Below are positions 8,388-15,770 of a stretch of DNA of 33,449 nt, piece by piece (position 1 is the stretch's first letter; each line of letters begins with the position of its first letter). The notes below the pieces were generated by a model. It searched no databases and was not told the DNA's origin. It saw nothing but the letters and a program-made list of their open reading frames with translations. The stretch is from Bacteroidales bacterium (lineage in GTDB: Bacteria; Bacteroidota; Bacteroidia; Bacteroidales; UBA932). Made by a program: the position numbers and the translations under genes. The stretch is from contig JAKSKP010000015.1 in assembly GCA_024401635.1 (NCBI GenBank), forward strand, positions 1 through 33,449. The letters run 5' to 3'.

Positions 8388-8791
8388 TGAACAAGTTTGA
8401 CCGCAGCTATCTGGAGATGGCCAGGATATGGGCATCGAATTCCTATTGCAGGCGCCGCCAGGTCGGGGCTCTGCTCGTGAAGGACAAGATGATAATAAGT
8501 GACGGCTACAACGGCACGCCGTCCGGCTTCGAGAATGTATGTGAGGATGAGAACGACAAGACCAAGCCGTATGTGCTTCACGCCGAGGCCAATGCCATCA
8601 CCAAGGTGGCGAAATCAGGCAACAGCAGCGAAGGAGCCACCCTGTATGTGACTGCCGCACCCTGCATAGAATGTGCAAAGTTGATAATCCAGAGCGGTAT
8701 CAAGCGCGTTGTGTATACCGATGAATACCGCCTCGAAGATGGCATCAATCTGTTAAAGCGTGCCGGTGTGGATGTGGAAAAGGTTGACTAG
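8387..8791 (+). CDS. dCMP deaminase (deoxycytidylate deaminase)
   Basis: A 134-residue cytidine/deoxycytidylate deaminase-family zinc enzyme, here most likely converting dCMP to dUMP for thymidylate synthesis. The zinc site is complete: His65 and the proton-shuttle Glu67 in HAEANA, then Cys93 and Cys96 in PCIECAK. The N-terminal segment with CRRRQVGALLV and DGYNGTPSG matches dCMP deaminases rather than free cytidine deaminases. Its start overlaps the preceding stop (TGATG), and the S41 protease follows after seven bases. Confidence 0.92.
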   Translation: MNKFDRSYLEMARIWASNSYCRRRQVGALLVKDKMIISDGYNGTPSGFENVCEDENDKTKPYVLHAEANAITKVAKSGNSSEGATLYVTAAPCIECAKLIIQSGIKRVVYTDEYRLEDGINLLKRAGVDVEKVD

Positions 8792-8798
8792 AATTGCG

Positions 8799-10367
8799 AT
8801 GAAACACAAATCCCTCCTATTTTTGCTCTCCGGCATACTGCTGGGTGCTCTGGTGGCCACGACGGCGTCGATGCTGGCGTCAAGGCAGCGTCTGCGTGTC
8901 TCTTATGTGAACTGGGCCAAACTCAATGTCATTCTCAACGAGATTGAGAAGAATTATGTCGACTCGGTAGACCGCAAGGCCCTGACCGACGCTGCGCTCA
9001 CGGCCGCATTGCAGAAACTGGACCCGCATTCCGTATATATGCTTCCCGAGCCTTTGAAGGAGGCTGAGGAGAGCCTTGCCGGCGGTTTTGAGGGCATAGG
9101 CATACAGTTCAACGTGCCGAATGACACCGCTGTGGTGCTCAGCGTCATCTCCGGAGGCCCTTCCGAGAGGGCCGGCCTTCTCACAGGTGACAGGATAATA
9201 AGGGTGAATGACCGGACCATTGCCGGCAACCGTACTCCGCAGGATACCATGGTACGCCTTATGAAAGGTCCCAAAGGGACTCACGTGACCATTACCGTTG
9301 GCCGCGGAGAGGAGACCATACCTTTTGACATAACACGTGACAAGATACCTGAGCACTGCGTGGACGCTTCATTCATGCTTAACGACACAACGGCCTATCT
9401 GCGTCTGTCCAAATTCACCCGTACTACCTACGAGGAGTGCCAAAATGCAATTTCCGAACTTAAGGAGAAAGGGATGAAGAAACTTATCTTCGACCTCAGG
9501 GACAATACCGGAGGCTACTTCGACCAGGCCTGCAACCTTGCGAACCTCTTCCTGCCGGAAGATGCGCTGATAGTCTATATGCAGGGTCTGCACCGTCATC
9601 GCGAGGATACCTACGCCAACGGACGCGGCGCTTTTCAGGACCTGGACCTCTGTGTGCTCATAGATGACGGAAGCGCTTCCGCATCCGAGATCTTCGCCGG
9701 TGCGATGCAGGACAACGACAGGGGCATAATCGTAGGACGGCGCAGTTTCGGAAAGGGACTTGTCCAGGAGCCCATATATCTTACGGACGGCTCGGGCATA
9801 CGCCTGACGGTGGCAAGGTTCTACACCCCTTCAGGTCGATGCATACAGAAGCCGTACAGCGAGGATTACGCCTATGATTTCTACGAACGCTACGTCCACG
9901 GCGAACTCACGTCGGTGGACAGCATCAAGGTGGACAGCAGCCAGGTGTACAAGACTGTCGGCGGACGCACCGTATATGGCGGTGGCGGCATCATTCCTGA
10001 CATATTCGTGCCTATTGACACTACACGCGCCACTCCTTTCTACGTGGCCTGCAACAAGAAGGCCGCAGTCGTGCGTTTCTCCAACAGATTCTTCGACACC
10101 CACAGACAAGGGTTGTCGTCCATTTCGGACTTCCGCAGTTTGTCCACATACCTCGACAACTCCAATATCGAGGGATTGTTCAGGGATTATTGCGCATCTC
10201 TCGATATCAAGCCCTCTTCAGAAGCCGAATGGAAAGAGAGCCTGCCGTATATGATGCCCGAGATAAAGGGCTTGTGCGGACGCTATTCCAAGATGGGGGA
10301 GGAGGCCTACTACCGTTATTTGCTTCCTATTGACGAGACTGTGAAGGCTGCAGTCGAAGCCCGCTAG
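8799..10367 (+). CDS. S41 family C-terminal processing peptidase with PDZ domain
   Basis: A 522-residue envelope protease of the CtpA/Prc type, which cleaves near the C-termini of periplasmic or lipoprotein substrates. A signal anchor covers about residues 5-26, a PDZ domain follows (about 85-165, with GGFEGIGIQF), and then the S41 catalytic core. The Ser-Lys dyad is seen in DDGSASASEIF (serines 292-296) and Lys319 in RRSFGKG. A C-terminal extension of about 120 residues is typical of Bacteroidetes members. The ATG at 8799 is chosen because it starts the signal anchor. The stop (TAG, 10365-10367) interlocks with the stop of the convergent glycosyltransferase in a CTAG. Confidence 0.92.
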   Translation: MKHKSLLFLLSGILLGALVATTASMLASRQRLRVSYVNWAKLNVILNEIEKNYVDSVDRKALTDAALTAALQKLDPHSVYMLPEPLKEAEESLAGGFEGIGIQFNVPNDTAVVLSVISGGPSERAGLLTGDRIIRVNDRTIAGNRTPQDTMVRLMKGPKGTHVTITVGRGEETIPFDITRDKIPEHCVDASFMLNDTTAYLRLSKFTRTTYEECQNAISELKEKGMKKLIFDLRDNTGGYFDQACNLANLFLPEDALIVYMQGLHRHREDTYANGRGAFQDLDLCVLIDDGSASASEIFAGAMQDNDRGIIVGRRSFGKGLVQEPIYLTDGSGIRLTVARFYTPSGRCIQKPYSEDYAYDFYERYVHGELTSVDSIKVDSSQVYKTVGGRTVYGGGGIIPDIFVPIDTTRATPFYVACNKKAAVVRFSNRFFDTHRQGLSSISDFRSLSTYLDNSNIEGLFRDYCASLDIKPSSEAEWKESLPYMMPEIKGLCGRYSKMGEEAYYRYLLPIDETVKAAVEAR

Positions 10368-11194
10368 ACCAGGGTTTTCAGCCAGGTCCTGAATTCCAGC
10401 CATCTGCGTACGGCGCACGGAATGTCCGTATATTTTTCCATATAGTACAGATAACTGTTCCTCCAATGCATGTATACGGCCTTGGACGGTTGTTTTGACG
10501 TGGTGCTTGCACCCAGATGGATAATACTTGTTTTCGGAAGCAGGACGCACTGCCTGTTTCTGTCCGCGAGCTTCCTGCCGAGTATGTGCTCCTCGAAATA
10601 CAGGAAAGTATGGGGGTCCAGCCATCCGATTTCCTTGAACAGTTCCTTGGGAAGCATCATGCAGGAGCCTGGAGGGACAGCGGTGACGACCTTGTCGGCA
10701 TCAGCAATCTCCTCCCTGTCAATAAACTCCTTTCTCCTGATTCCCAGTTTGCCCAGACAGGTGGCCTGCAGGACCAGGTCGGCCGTTGACTTCTGCTTTC
10801 TTGCACAGGCTTTGTCCATACTGCCGTCCGGAGCGACGACGAGAGGGAACACCACCCCGCATTCCGGGTGGCAGTCCAGATATGCCTCAAGCGGGGTGAT
10901 TATATCTTCCGTAAATCTGGTGTCGTCGTTGAGTATCAATATCTTGTCCACCTCCGGATCCTTGTCGAACCACTCGCATCCAAGGTCATTGCCGCAGGCG
11001 TATCCCTTGTTGCCCGTGGCAACGATGATATGTTCGTTGCAGCCCTTCCTCAACTTTTCCAATTCCTCCCTGTCCGATGCGTTGTCCACCAGGCATACTT
11101 TCCAGTTGTCGCCCTTGCAGTGTTCGTACAGGGATTCCAGGCAGCCCAGGGTCTGGGCCGAATTGTTGTAATTCAGTATGACGATACCTACCAT
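10364..11194 (-). CDS. Glycosyltransferase family 2
   Basis: A 276-residue GT2/GT-A-fold transferase with rhamnosyltransferase-like features: VGIVILNYN at the N-terminus, LVDNAS, GNKGYACGND and a DxD-type site in ILNDDTRF. It would transfer a sugar from a nucleotide donor onto a cell-surface glycan or similar acceptor at the inner face of the membrane. It has no transmembrane helix apart from weakly hydrophobic stretches. There is no other polysaccharide gene around it. It is the last gene of the asnS-udk-TonB-like operon, five bases after the preceding stop. Sugar and acceptor cannot be told. Confidence 0.9.
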   Translation of the reverse strand: MVGIVILNYNNSAQTLGCLESLYEHCKGDNWKVCLVDNASDREELEKLRKGCNEHIIVATGNKGYACGNDLGCEWFDKDPEVDKILILNDDTRFTEDIITPLEAYLDCHPECGVVFPLVVAPDGSMDKACARKQKSTADLVLQATCLGKLGIRRKEFIDREEIADADKVVTAVPPGSCMMLPKELFKEIGWLDPHTFLYFEEHILGRKLADRNRQCVLLPKTSIIHLGASTTSKQPSKAVYMHWRNSYLYYMEKYTDIPCAVRRWLEFRTWLKTLV

Positions 11195-11199
11195 CGGCT

Positions 11200-11904
11200 C
11201 TACTGGGCTATGAAACTGTAGACTATTTCTCCGGCCTGTCTCACTGGAGCGCTCATATCCCTGTTGAACCTGCTCAGCCTTGCGGCCCTTACTGCAAAAT
11301 CCCTCAGGCAGCGGTCATCCGATGAGGCGGAATCATTGACTTTGGCGTTGACGACCTTGCCCTGCTGGTCCACGGCTATTGCGACAGATACCGTACCCGC
11401 TCCGTAGCAGCGGTATGCCGGGATGGGCAGGTGACTTGCCTTCCTGCCTTCAAGCGTCCACGACAGCACGGAAGGCCCGCTGTATTCGTGTTTCTCCGTC
11501 TTTGTCTCCTGTTTGTATTCCACGACTTCCTCGCGGGCATCTTCCTCAACGTCGGATTTGTAACCGGCCTTGAGCTCGCGTGCCAGTCTGTCGGCATCCC
11601 CCATAAGTGCCTTCGCCTCTGCAGAAGAATGACGGTCATCGCGCAGTTCACTGCTGACCGCCACGTTGCGTACGGGATTGTCCTTGTTTGCCTTGGCAAT
11701 GATATCGTCGATGCGGCGGCTGATGTCTTCCTGGAAATCGGCCTGTTCCTGCTGCCTTTCGATTTCTTCCTGTTTGCTGAAATCCAGGACGAAACTGTTC
11801 TCGGATATGAGCTCCCGGCCTATTCCCAACAGCAGCAGGACCGTAAGCACCACCAGATGAACTATGATGGTGAGTTCCAGCCCGGCTCTGTCTTCCTTCC
11901 TCAT
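11200..11904 (-). CDS. TonB-like energy transducer protein
   Basis: A 234-residue protein with one transmembrane helix (about 10-29), a long charged and probably coiled-coil middle rich in Glu, Lys and Arg (about 40-145), and a C-terminal TonB-type domain with VSVAIAVDQQGKVVNAKV. This layout fits periplasm-spanning proteins that couple the inner membrane to outer-membrane receptors. The proline-rich spacer of classic TonB is missing. It may instead be a divergent TonB-domain protein of unknown partner. No exbB, exbD or TonB-dependent receptor is next to it. Its ATG overlaps the udk stop by one base (TAATG). Confidence 0.8.
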   Translation of the reverse strand: MRKEDRAGLELTIIVHLVVLTVLLLLGIGRELISENSFVLDFSKQEEIERQQEQADFQEDISRRIDDIIAKANKDNPVRNVAVSSELRDDRHSSAEAKALMGDADRLARELKAGYKSDVEEDAREEVVEYKQETKTEKHEYSGPSVLSWTLEGRKASHLPIPAYRCYGAGTVSVAIAVDQQGKVVNAKVNDSASSDDRCLRDFAVRAARLSRFNRDMSAPVRQAGEIVYSFIAQ

Positions 11905-12512
11905 TATTTAAGGGCCTTCTCTACTGTATTGACTATTATGTCTATGGCAACCTTGTTGTGCCCGCCCTCGGGAATTATAATGTCGGCATAACGCTTGGAG
12001 GGCTCGATGAACTGCAGGTGCATAGGTTTCACGGTATCGCAGTAGTGGTTGAATGCGGTGTCCATGTTGCGGCCGCGTTCGAGTATGTCGCGGTATATGA
12101 TGCGCATCAGGCGATCATCCGGCTCTGCATCCACGAATATCTTGATATCCAGAAGTTTGCGCAGTTTGGCAACCGAGAAGATCAGTATGCCTTCCACAAT
12201 TATGACCTCGGCTGGATTGATCAGGACGGTGTCTTCCTTGCTCCTTGTGCAGGTGATGTAGGAATAAACTGGCTGCTGTATGCTTTTGCCGGCCTTCAGG
12301 TCGATGAGCTGCTGGCACAGCAGATCCCAGTCTATGGCATCCGGGTGGTCGAAGTTGATGTTCTTCCTTTCCTCGACGGGGATGTGGCTGCTATCCTTGT
12401 AGTAGGAATCCTGAGAGATTACGGCAACCTTCTTGTTGAGGCTGTTCTGAATGGCCTTGACCACCGTTGTCTTGCCGGATCCTGAGCCGCCGGCTATACC
12501 GATTATCAGCAT
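11904..12512 (-). CDS. udk: Uridine kinase
   Basis: A 202-residue cytoplasmic kinase of the pyrimidine salvage pathway, phosphorylating uridine and cytidine to UMP and CMP. The P-loop GGSGSGKT is at residues 8-15. The QDSYYKD and NFDHPDAIDW segments typical of uridine/cytidine kinases follow, with VIIVEGILIF and the RDILERGR lid region. The length matches family members. It lies ten bases downstream of asnS and overlaps the next gene by one base. Confidence 0.95.
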   Translation of the reverse strand: MLIIGIAGGSGSGKTTVVKAIQNSLNKKVAVISQDSYYKDSSHIPVEERKNINFDHPDAIDWDLLCQQLIDLKAGKSIQQPVYSYITCTRSKEDTVLINPAEVIIVEGILIFSVAKLRKLLDIKIFVDAEPDDRLMRIIYRDILERGRNMDTAFNHYCDTVKPMHLQFIEPSKRYADIIIPEGGHNKVAIDIIVNTVEKALK

Positions 12513-12522
12513 ATTTTTTAAA

Positions 12523-13926
12523 TTAATATTCAGCGTTCTTGGGTGTGCGGGGGAAAGCTATCACGTCACGGATGTTGCTCATTCCGGTAACGAACAGCAA
12601 AAGCCTTTCGAAACCGAGTCCGAAGCCGCTGTGTGGAGCACTGCCGAACTTGCGCAGGTCGAGGTACCATTCCAGCGTGCCTCGGCTCATTTCGAGTTCC
12701 TTGATTCTGTTCTCGAGTTTTACTATGTCGGCCTCCCTTTCGCTGCCGCCAATGATTTCGCCGATCTTCGGGAAGAGCACGTCCATTGCGCGTACTGTCT
12801 TTCCGTCTTCGTTCTGCTTCATATAGAAGGCCTTGATGTCCTTGGGGTAGTCGGTGAGGATGACGGGTTTGCGGAAATGCTGTTCCACAAGGAAACGTTC
12901 GTGCTCGCTCTGGAGGTCAATCCCCCAGGCTACGGGATATTCGAATTTGTGCCCGTCCGCGACGGCCTTCTCCAGTATCTTTATGCCTTCGGTGTAGGGA
13001 AGTCTCACGAAACTGTCGGCAAGTATGCTTTCAAGACGTGCGATGAGCTCGTTGTCGTATTTGTCATTTAGGAACTTCACGTCATCGTAGCAGTTCGTCA
13101 GCGCATATCTGATCAGGTGTTTGATGAAGTCCTCCGCAAGGTCCATATTGTCCTTGATGTCGTAGAACGCCATCTCCGGCTCGACCATCCAGAATTCGGC
13201 AAGGTGGCGGGGAGTATTGGAGTTTTCGGCACGGAAAGTGGGCCCGAATGTATATACCTCACCGAGCGCCATGGCGCCTATCTCAGCCTCGAGCTGGCCG
13301 GACACCGTCAGGCTGGTGAGCTTGCCGAAGAAATCTTCCTTGTAATCGATTTCCCCCTTCTTGTTCCTGGGGAGGTTGTTCAGGTCCAGGGTTGTAACCT
13401 GGAACATCTCGCCGGCTCCTTCGCAGTCGGACGCCGTAATCAGCGGCGAGTTCCAATATACAAAGCCCTTGCCGTGGAAATATTCGTGTATGGCGAAAGC
13501 CATCTGGTTGCGTATCCTGAGTATGGCTCCGAAGGTATTCGTGCGGGGCCTGAAATGGCCTATTGTGCGCAGGAATTCAAAGGAGGTGTCCTTTTTCTGA
13601 AGAGGGTAGCGTACGGGATCGCATTCTCCGAACAGTTCGATTTTGTCCGCCTGAATCTCCACTGCCTGGCCGCTGCCTACGCTCTCCACCAGCTTTCCTT
13701 CGACTCCTATGCAGGCACCTGTGGTGATTTTCTGGAGAAGACCGTCATCGAACTTCGTCTTGTCCACGACAATCTGTATGTTGAACACTGTGGACCCGTC
13801 GTTGAGGGCGATGAATGCGATGTCCTTGTTTCCGCGTTTGGTCCTTACCCATCCCTTTACCAGTACGTCTGTACCCGGGGTGGCACCCAGAAGGGCTTTG
13901 ATTTTGCTTCTTTGAATATCAGCCAT
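12523..13926 (-). CDS. asnS: Asparaginyl-tRNA synthetase
   Basis: A 467-residue class IIb aminoacyl-tRNA synthetase that charges tRNA-Asn. The N-terminal OB fold ([19 protein letters not shown]) binds the anticodon. Class II motif 2 is seen in [11 protein letters not shown] and motif 3 in [11 protein letters not shown]. The frame stays open to a TTG at 13953, but that codon lies inside the -7 promoter box (13958-13951). An ATG at 13941 would leave almost no leader, so the ATG at 13926 (MADIQ) is chosen, which also gives the usual family length. It heads the asnS-udk-TonB-like-GT2 operon. Confidence 0.95.
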   Translation of the reverse strand: MADIQRSKIKALLGATPGTDVLVKGWVRTKRGNKDIAFIALNDGSTVFNIQIVVDKTKFDDGLLQKITTGACIGVEGKLVESVGSGQAVEIQADKIELFGECDPVRYPLQKKDTSFEFLRTIGHFRPRTNTFGAILRIRNQMAFAIHEYFHGKGFVYWNSPLITASDCEGAGEMFQVTTLDLNNLPRNKKGEIDYKEDFFGKLTSLTVSGQLEAEIGAMALGEVYTFGPTFRAENSNTPRHLAEFWMVEPEMAFYDIKDNMDLAEDFIKHLIRYALTNCYDDVKFLNDKYDNELIARLESILADSFVRLPYTEGIKILEKAVADGHKFEYPVAWGIDLQSEHERFLVEQHFRKPVILTDYPKDIKAFYMKQNEDGKTVRAMDVLFPKIGEIIGGSEREADIVKLENRIKELEMSRGTLEWYLDLRKFGSAPHSGFGLGFERLLLFVTGMSNIRDVIAFPRTPKNAEY

Positions 13927-13950
13927 AACTTTATGTTTCATACAAACACA

Positions 13951-13958
13951 CAAAGTTA
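13951..13958 (-). promoter_or_regulatory. -7 element TAACTTTG of the asnS operon
   Basis: On the minus strand TAACTTTG (13958 down to 13951) fits TAnnTTTG. Transcription would start near 13945, about 20 bases before the ATG at 13926. No TTTG lies at the -33 distance. Confidence 0.65.
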
Positions 13959-14031
13959 TGAAAAAATACCTTTATTTCATCATATGTGTCCGGTAAAATG
14001 ACGTAACAGACACTTTCTGAATCCGATAATT

Positions 14032-15549
14032 CTACTCGGAAGAGGCGGGGGAGGCGTCTTCGTAAACTATTACTTTCTCTGTATTCACGCAATATGCAGA
14101 ATCAGGGTTCAACAGTCTCAGGGACACCCTGTGTTCTCCGTTTTCCAGACCATATCTGTAGAAAACATCCAGTTTGCGCAATCTGTAATCGGCAGGCATC
14201 TCAACCACCTCAGCGGCCTCTCCATCAAGGGAGACCTCGATCCGGGCAGTATAGTCATTATCGCTTCTGCCGGTATTTATGATCTCTCCCTTGATTACAA
14301 AAGCGGATCCGTTGAACACAAGATTGAGGCTGTCCTTCAGGACGGCATCGACGGCTATCTGCTCTTTCAGCCTTATGCCCTCGAAAGACTGTTCATACTG
14401 AACGGGAGAGGGCTCCTTTATCCTAATTTTTACTTTCCCGGGTGTCCGGCAGGATTCGGGCCCAAGCGCATCCTTCAACAGTTCCAGATTCTTCCTGCAA
14501 ACATCATTCAGACTCAATGAAGTATAAGGAAAAGGAATGTCGGAAATCAGTTCCGCACTCCTGCGGAACTCTTCCGGGATTGCTTCATATCCATATATTA
14601 CACCAAGTATTCCTGCAGCAGTCGCCGGGTTGCAATCGGAATCCTGGCCACAGCGTGTCGAGATTTCCATAGTGTTCAGAAATTTTCCTTCTCCATACAG
14701 AAGTCCGATGACAACATATGCGGCATTGATGGTCGCATCAATGTCAAAATCATCCCAGACTCCGTCAGGGCAGCCGACGTCGTGACTGTGTTTTTCCTGC
14801 ACCATATCCCAGCACTCTTTCCATTGCTTCGGATGTTGGCGGTGGAACTGCAGTACATCCTCTATGCAACTGCGGAATTTTGTCCCCTCGGGAATCATAT
14901 GCGCAGCTTTCCTGATGGTTTTTTCCACATTGTCGCAGACGTATGCGTATGAATACATCGCGGCAGTGAACACGCCCCCATACCATCCGTCTCCATAGTT
15001 CATTATATGTCCTATGGTGTTGCAGAAACGGGCTGCCATGTCCGGTCTCCCAGGAGTCAGCATACCTATGAAATCCGATTCTATCTGGAAATCGATATCA
15101 TCGGCATGCGGGTTGTTTTTCCAGAATCCGGATTCAGGGGGCCTGCACCCGTGCAGTATATTGTATCTGGCTGCCTGGTTGGCATGCCATAGAAAATACG
15201 GAGCGTTTGCGAATTTTTCGGCATACAGTTCCTGACCGGCATTGATGCCATGCTCCGCCATCACCTCCAGGAAGGTCAGATCCATATACACGTCATCGTA
15301 AAGGCCTGGACGGTTGACAAACATTTCGTAAATGTATTTGTCGTACCATTCCAGTGAAATTGAATCCGGAATAGTATGCCCTTTGAACTTGAATTCTGTA
15401 GGCCCTCCATACGTGCATCCTATGGTCTGCGCATACCATCCGCCACGGATTTTATCCATCAAGACGGCATCATCCAGCGTCACGGTCCTGCTGCAGGATG
15501 AAAGAGCTGCCGCGAGGAATATAAGTGCAAGTGATTTCCAATACATCAT
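14032..15549 (-). CDS. Exported ADP-ribosylglycohydrolase-fold lipoprotein
   Basis: A 505-residue protein with a lipoprotein signal (lipobox ALSSC, Cys19) followed by an ADP-ribosylglycohydrolase (DraG/ARH-like) domain up to about residue 380. Metal- and ribose-site motifs are visible: GCTYGGPTEF near 44-53, YDDVYMDLTFLE near 83-94 and GQDSDCNPATAAG near 327-339. The last 120 residues form a beta-rich extra domain. The family removes ADP-ribose from proteins or cleaves related N-glycosides. An envelope location makes a classic intracellular role doubtful, and many Bacteroidetes relatives have no known substrate. The frame runs back into tRNA-His, so the start is set at the signal peptide (15549; 15546 is equally possible). 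Confidence 0.85.
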   Translation of the reverse strand: MMYWKSLALIFLAAALSSCSRTVTLDDAVLMDKIRGGWYAQTIGCTYGGPTEFKFKGHTIPDSISLEWYDKYIYEMFVNRPGLYDDVYMDLTFLEVMAEHGINAGQELYAEKFANAPYFLWHANQAARYNILHGCRPPESGFWKNNPHADDIDFQIESDFIGMLTPGRPDMAARFCNTIGHIMNYGDGWYGGVFTAAMYSYAYVCDNVEKTIRKAAHMIPEGTKFRSCIEDVLQFHRQHPKQWKECWDMVQEKHSHDVGCPDGVWDDFDIDATINAAYVVIGLLYGEGKFLNTMEISTRCGQDSDCNPATAAGILGVIYGYEAIPEEFRRSAELISDIPFPYTSLSLNDVCRKNLELLKDALGPESCRTPGKVKIRIKEPSPVQYEQSFEGIRLKEQIAVDAVLKDSLNLVFNGSAFVIKGEIINTGRSDNDYTARIEVSLDGEAAEVVEMPADYRLRKLDVFYRYGLENGEHRVSLRLLNPDSAYCVNTEKVIVYEDASPASSE

Positions 15550-15602
15550 TTTGCCACGGATCAGGATATACACAAAGAAACCGGCCCTTTTGGCCGGATT
15601 CT

Positions 15603-15680
15603 TGGGGTGCCGGGTGGGACTCGAACCCACGACATTCAGAACCACAATCTGACGCTCTAACCAACTGAACTACCGGCACC
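15603..15680 (-). tRNA. tRNA-His (GTG)
   Basis: Read on the minus strand, the acceptor GTGCCGG pairs with CCGGCAC, with an extra 5' G (position -1) facing C73, which is diagnostic for tRNA-His. The anticodon loop TTGTGGT gives GTG. The T arm contains GGGTTCGAGTCCC. A CCA end appears to be encoded (15605-15603). The -7 element TATCTTTG lies about 17 bases upstream. Confidence 0.95.
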
Positions 15681-15696
15681 GTGTTGGTTTGGACTG

Positions 15697-15704
15697 CAAA
15701 GATA
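15697..15704 (-). promoter_or_regulatory. -7 element TATCTTTG of tRNA-His
   Basis: The minus strand reads TATCTTTG followed by CAGTCC. The same TTTGCAGTCC start follows the -7 element of the tRNA-Trp operon at 31691-31684, so the two stable-RNA promoters share their initial transcribed region. Confidence 0.7.
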
Positions 15705-15726
15705 TAACAATTTTTTGAAAATTTTG

Positions 15727-15734
15727 TATCTTTG
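15727..15734 (+). promoter_or_regulatory. -7 element TATCTTTG of the 15771 gene
   Basis: TATCTTTG lies 36 bases before the ATG at 15771, back to back with the tRNA-His promoter. The upstream stretch is AT-rich, and no TTTG is at the standard -33 distance. Confidence 0.65.
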
Positions 15735-15770
15735 AAGAGTTTGTGACGAAAAACCATAAAAGATATACCT

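Noticed and set aside
13927-13953. Upstream TTG and ATG starts for asnS
   Set aside because: The TTG is part of the -7 promoter box, and the ATG at 13941 would be nearly leaderless; the ATG at 13926 fits the family length.
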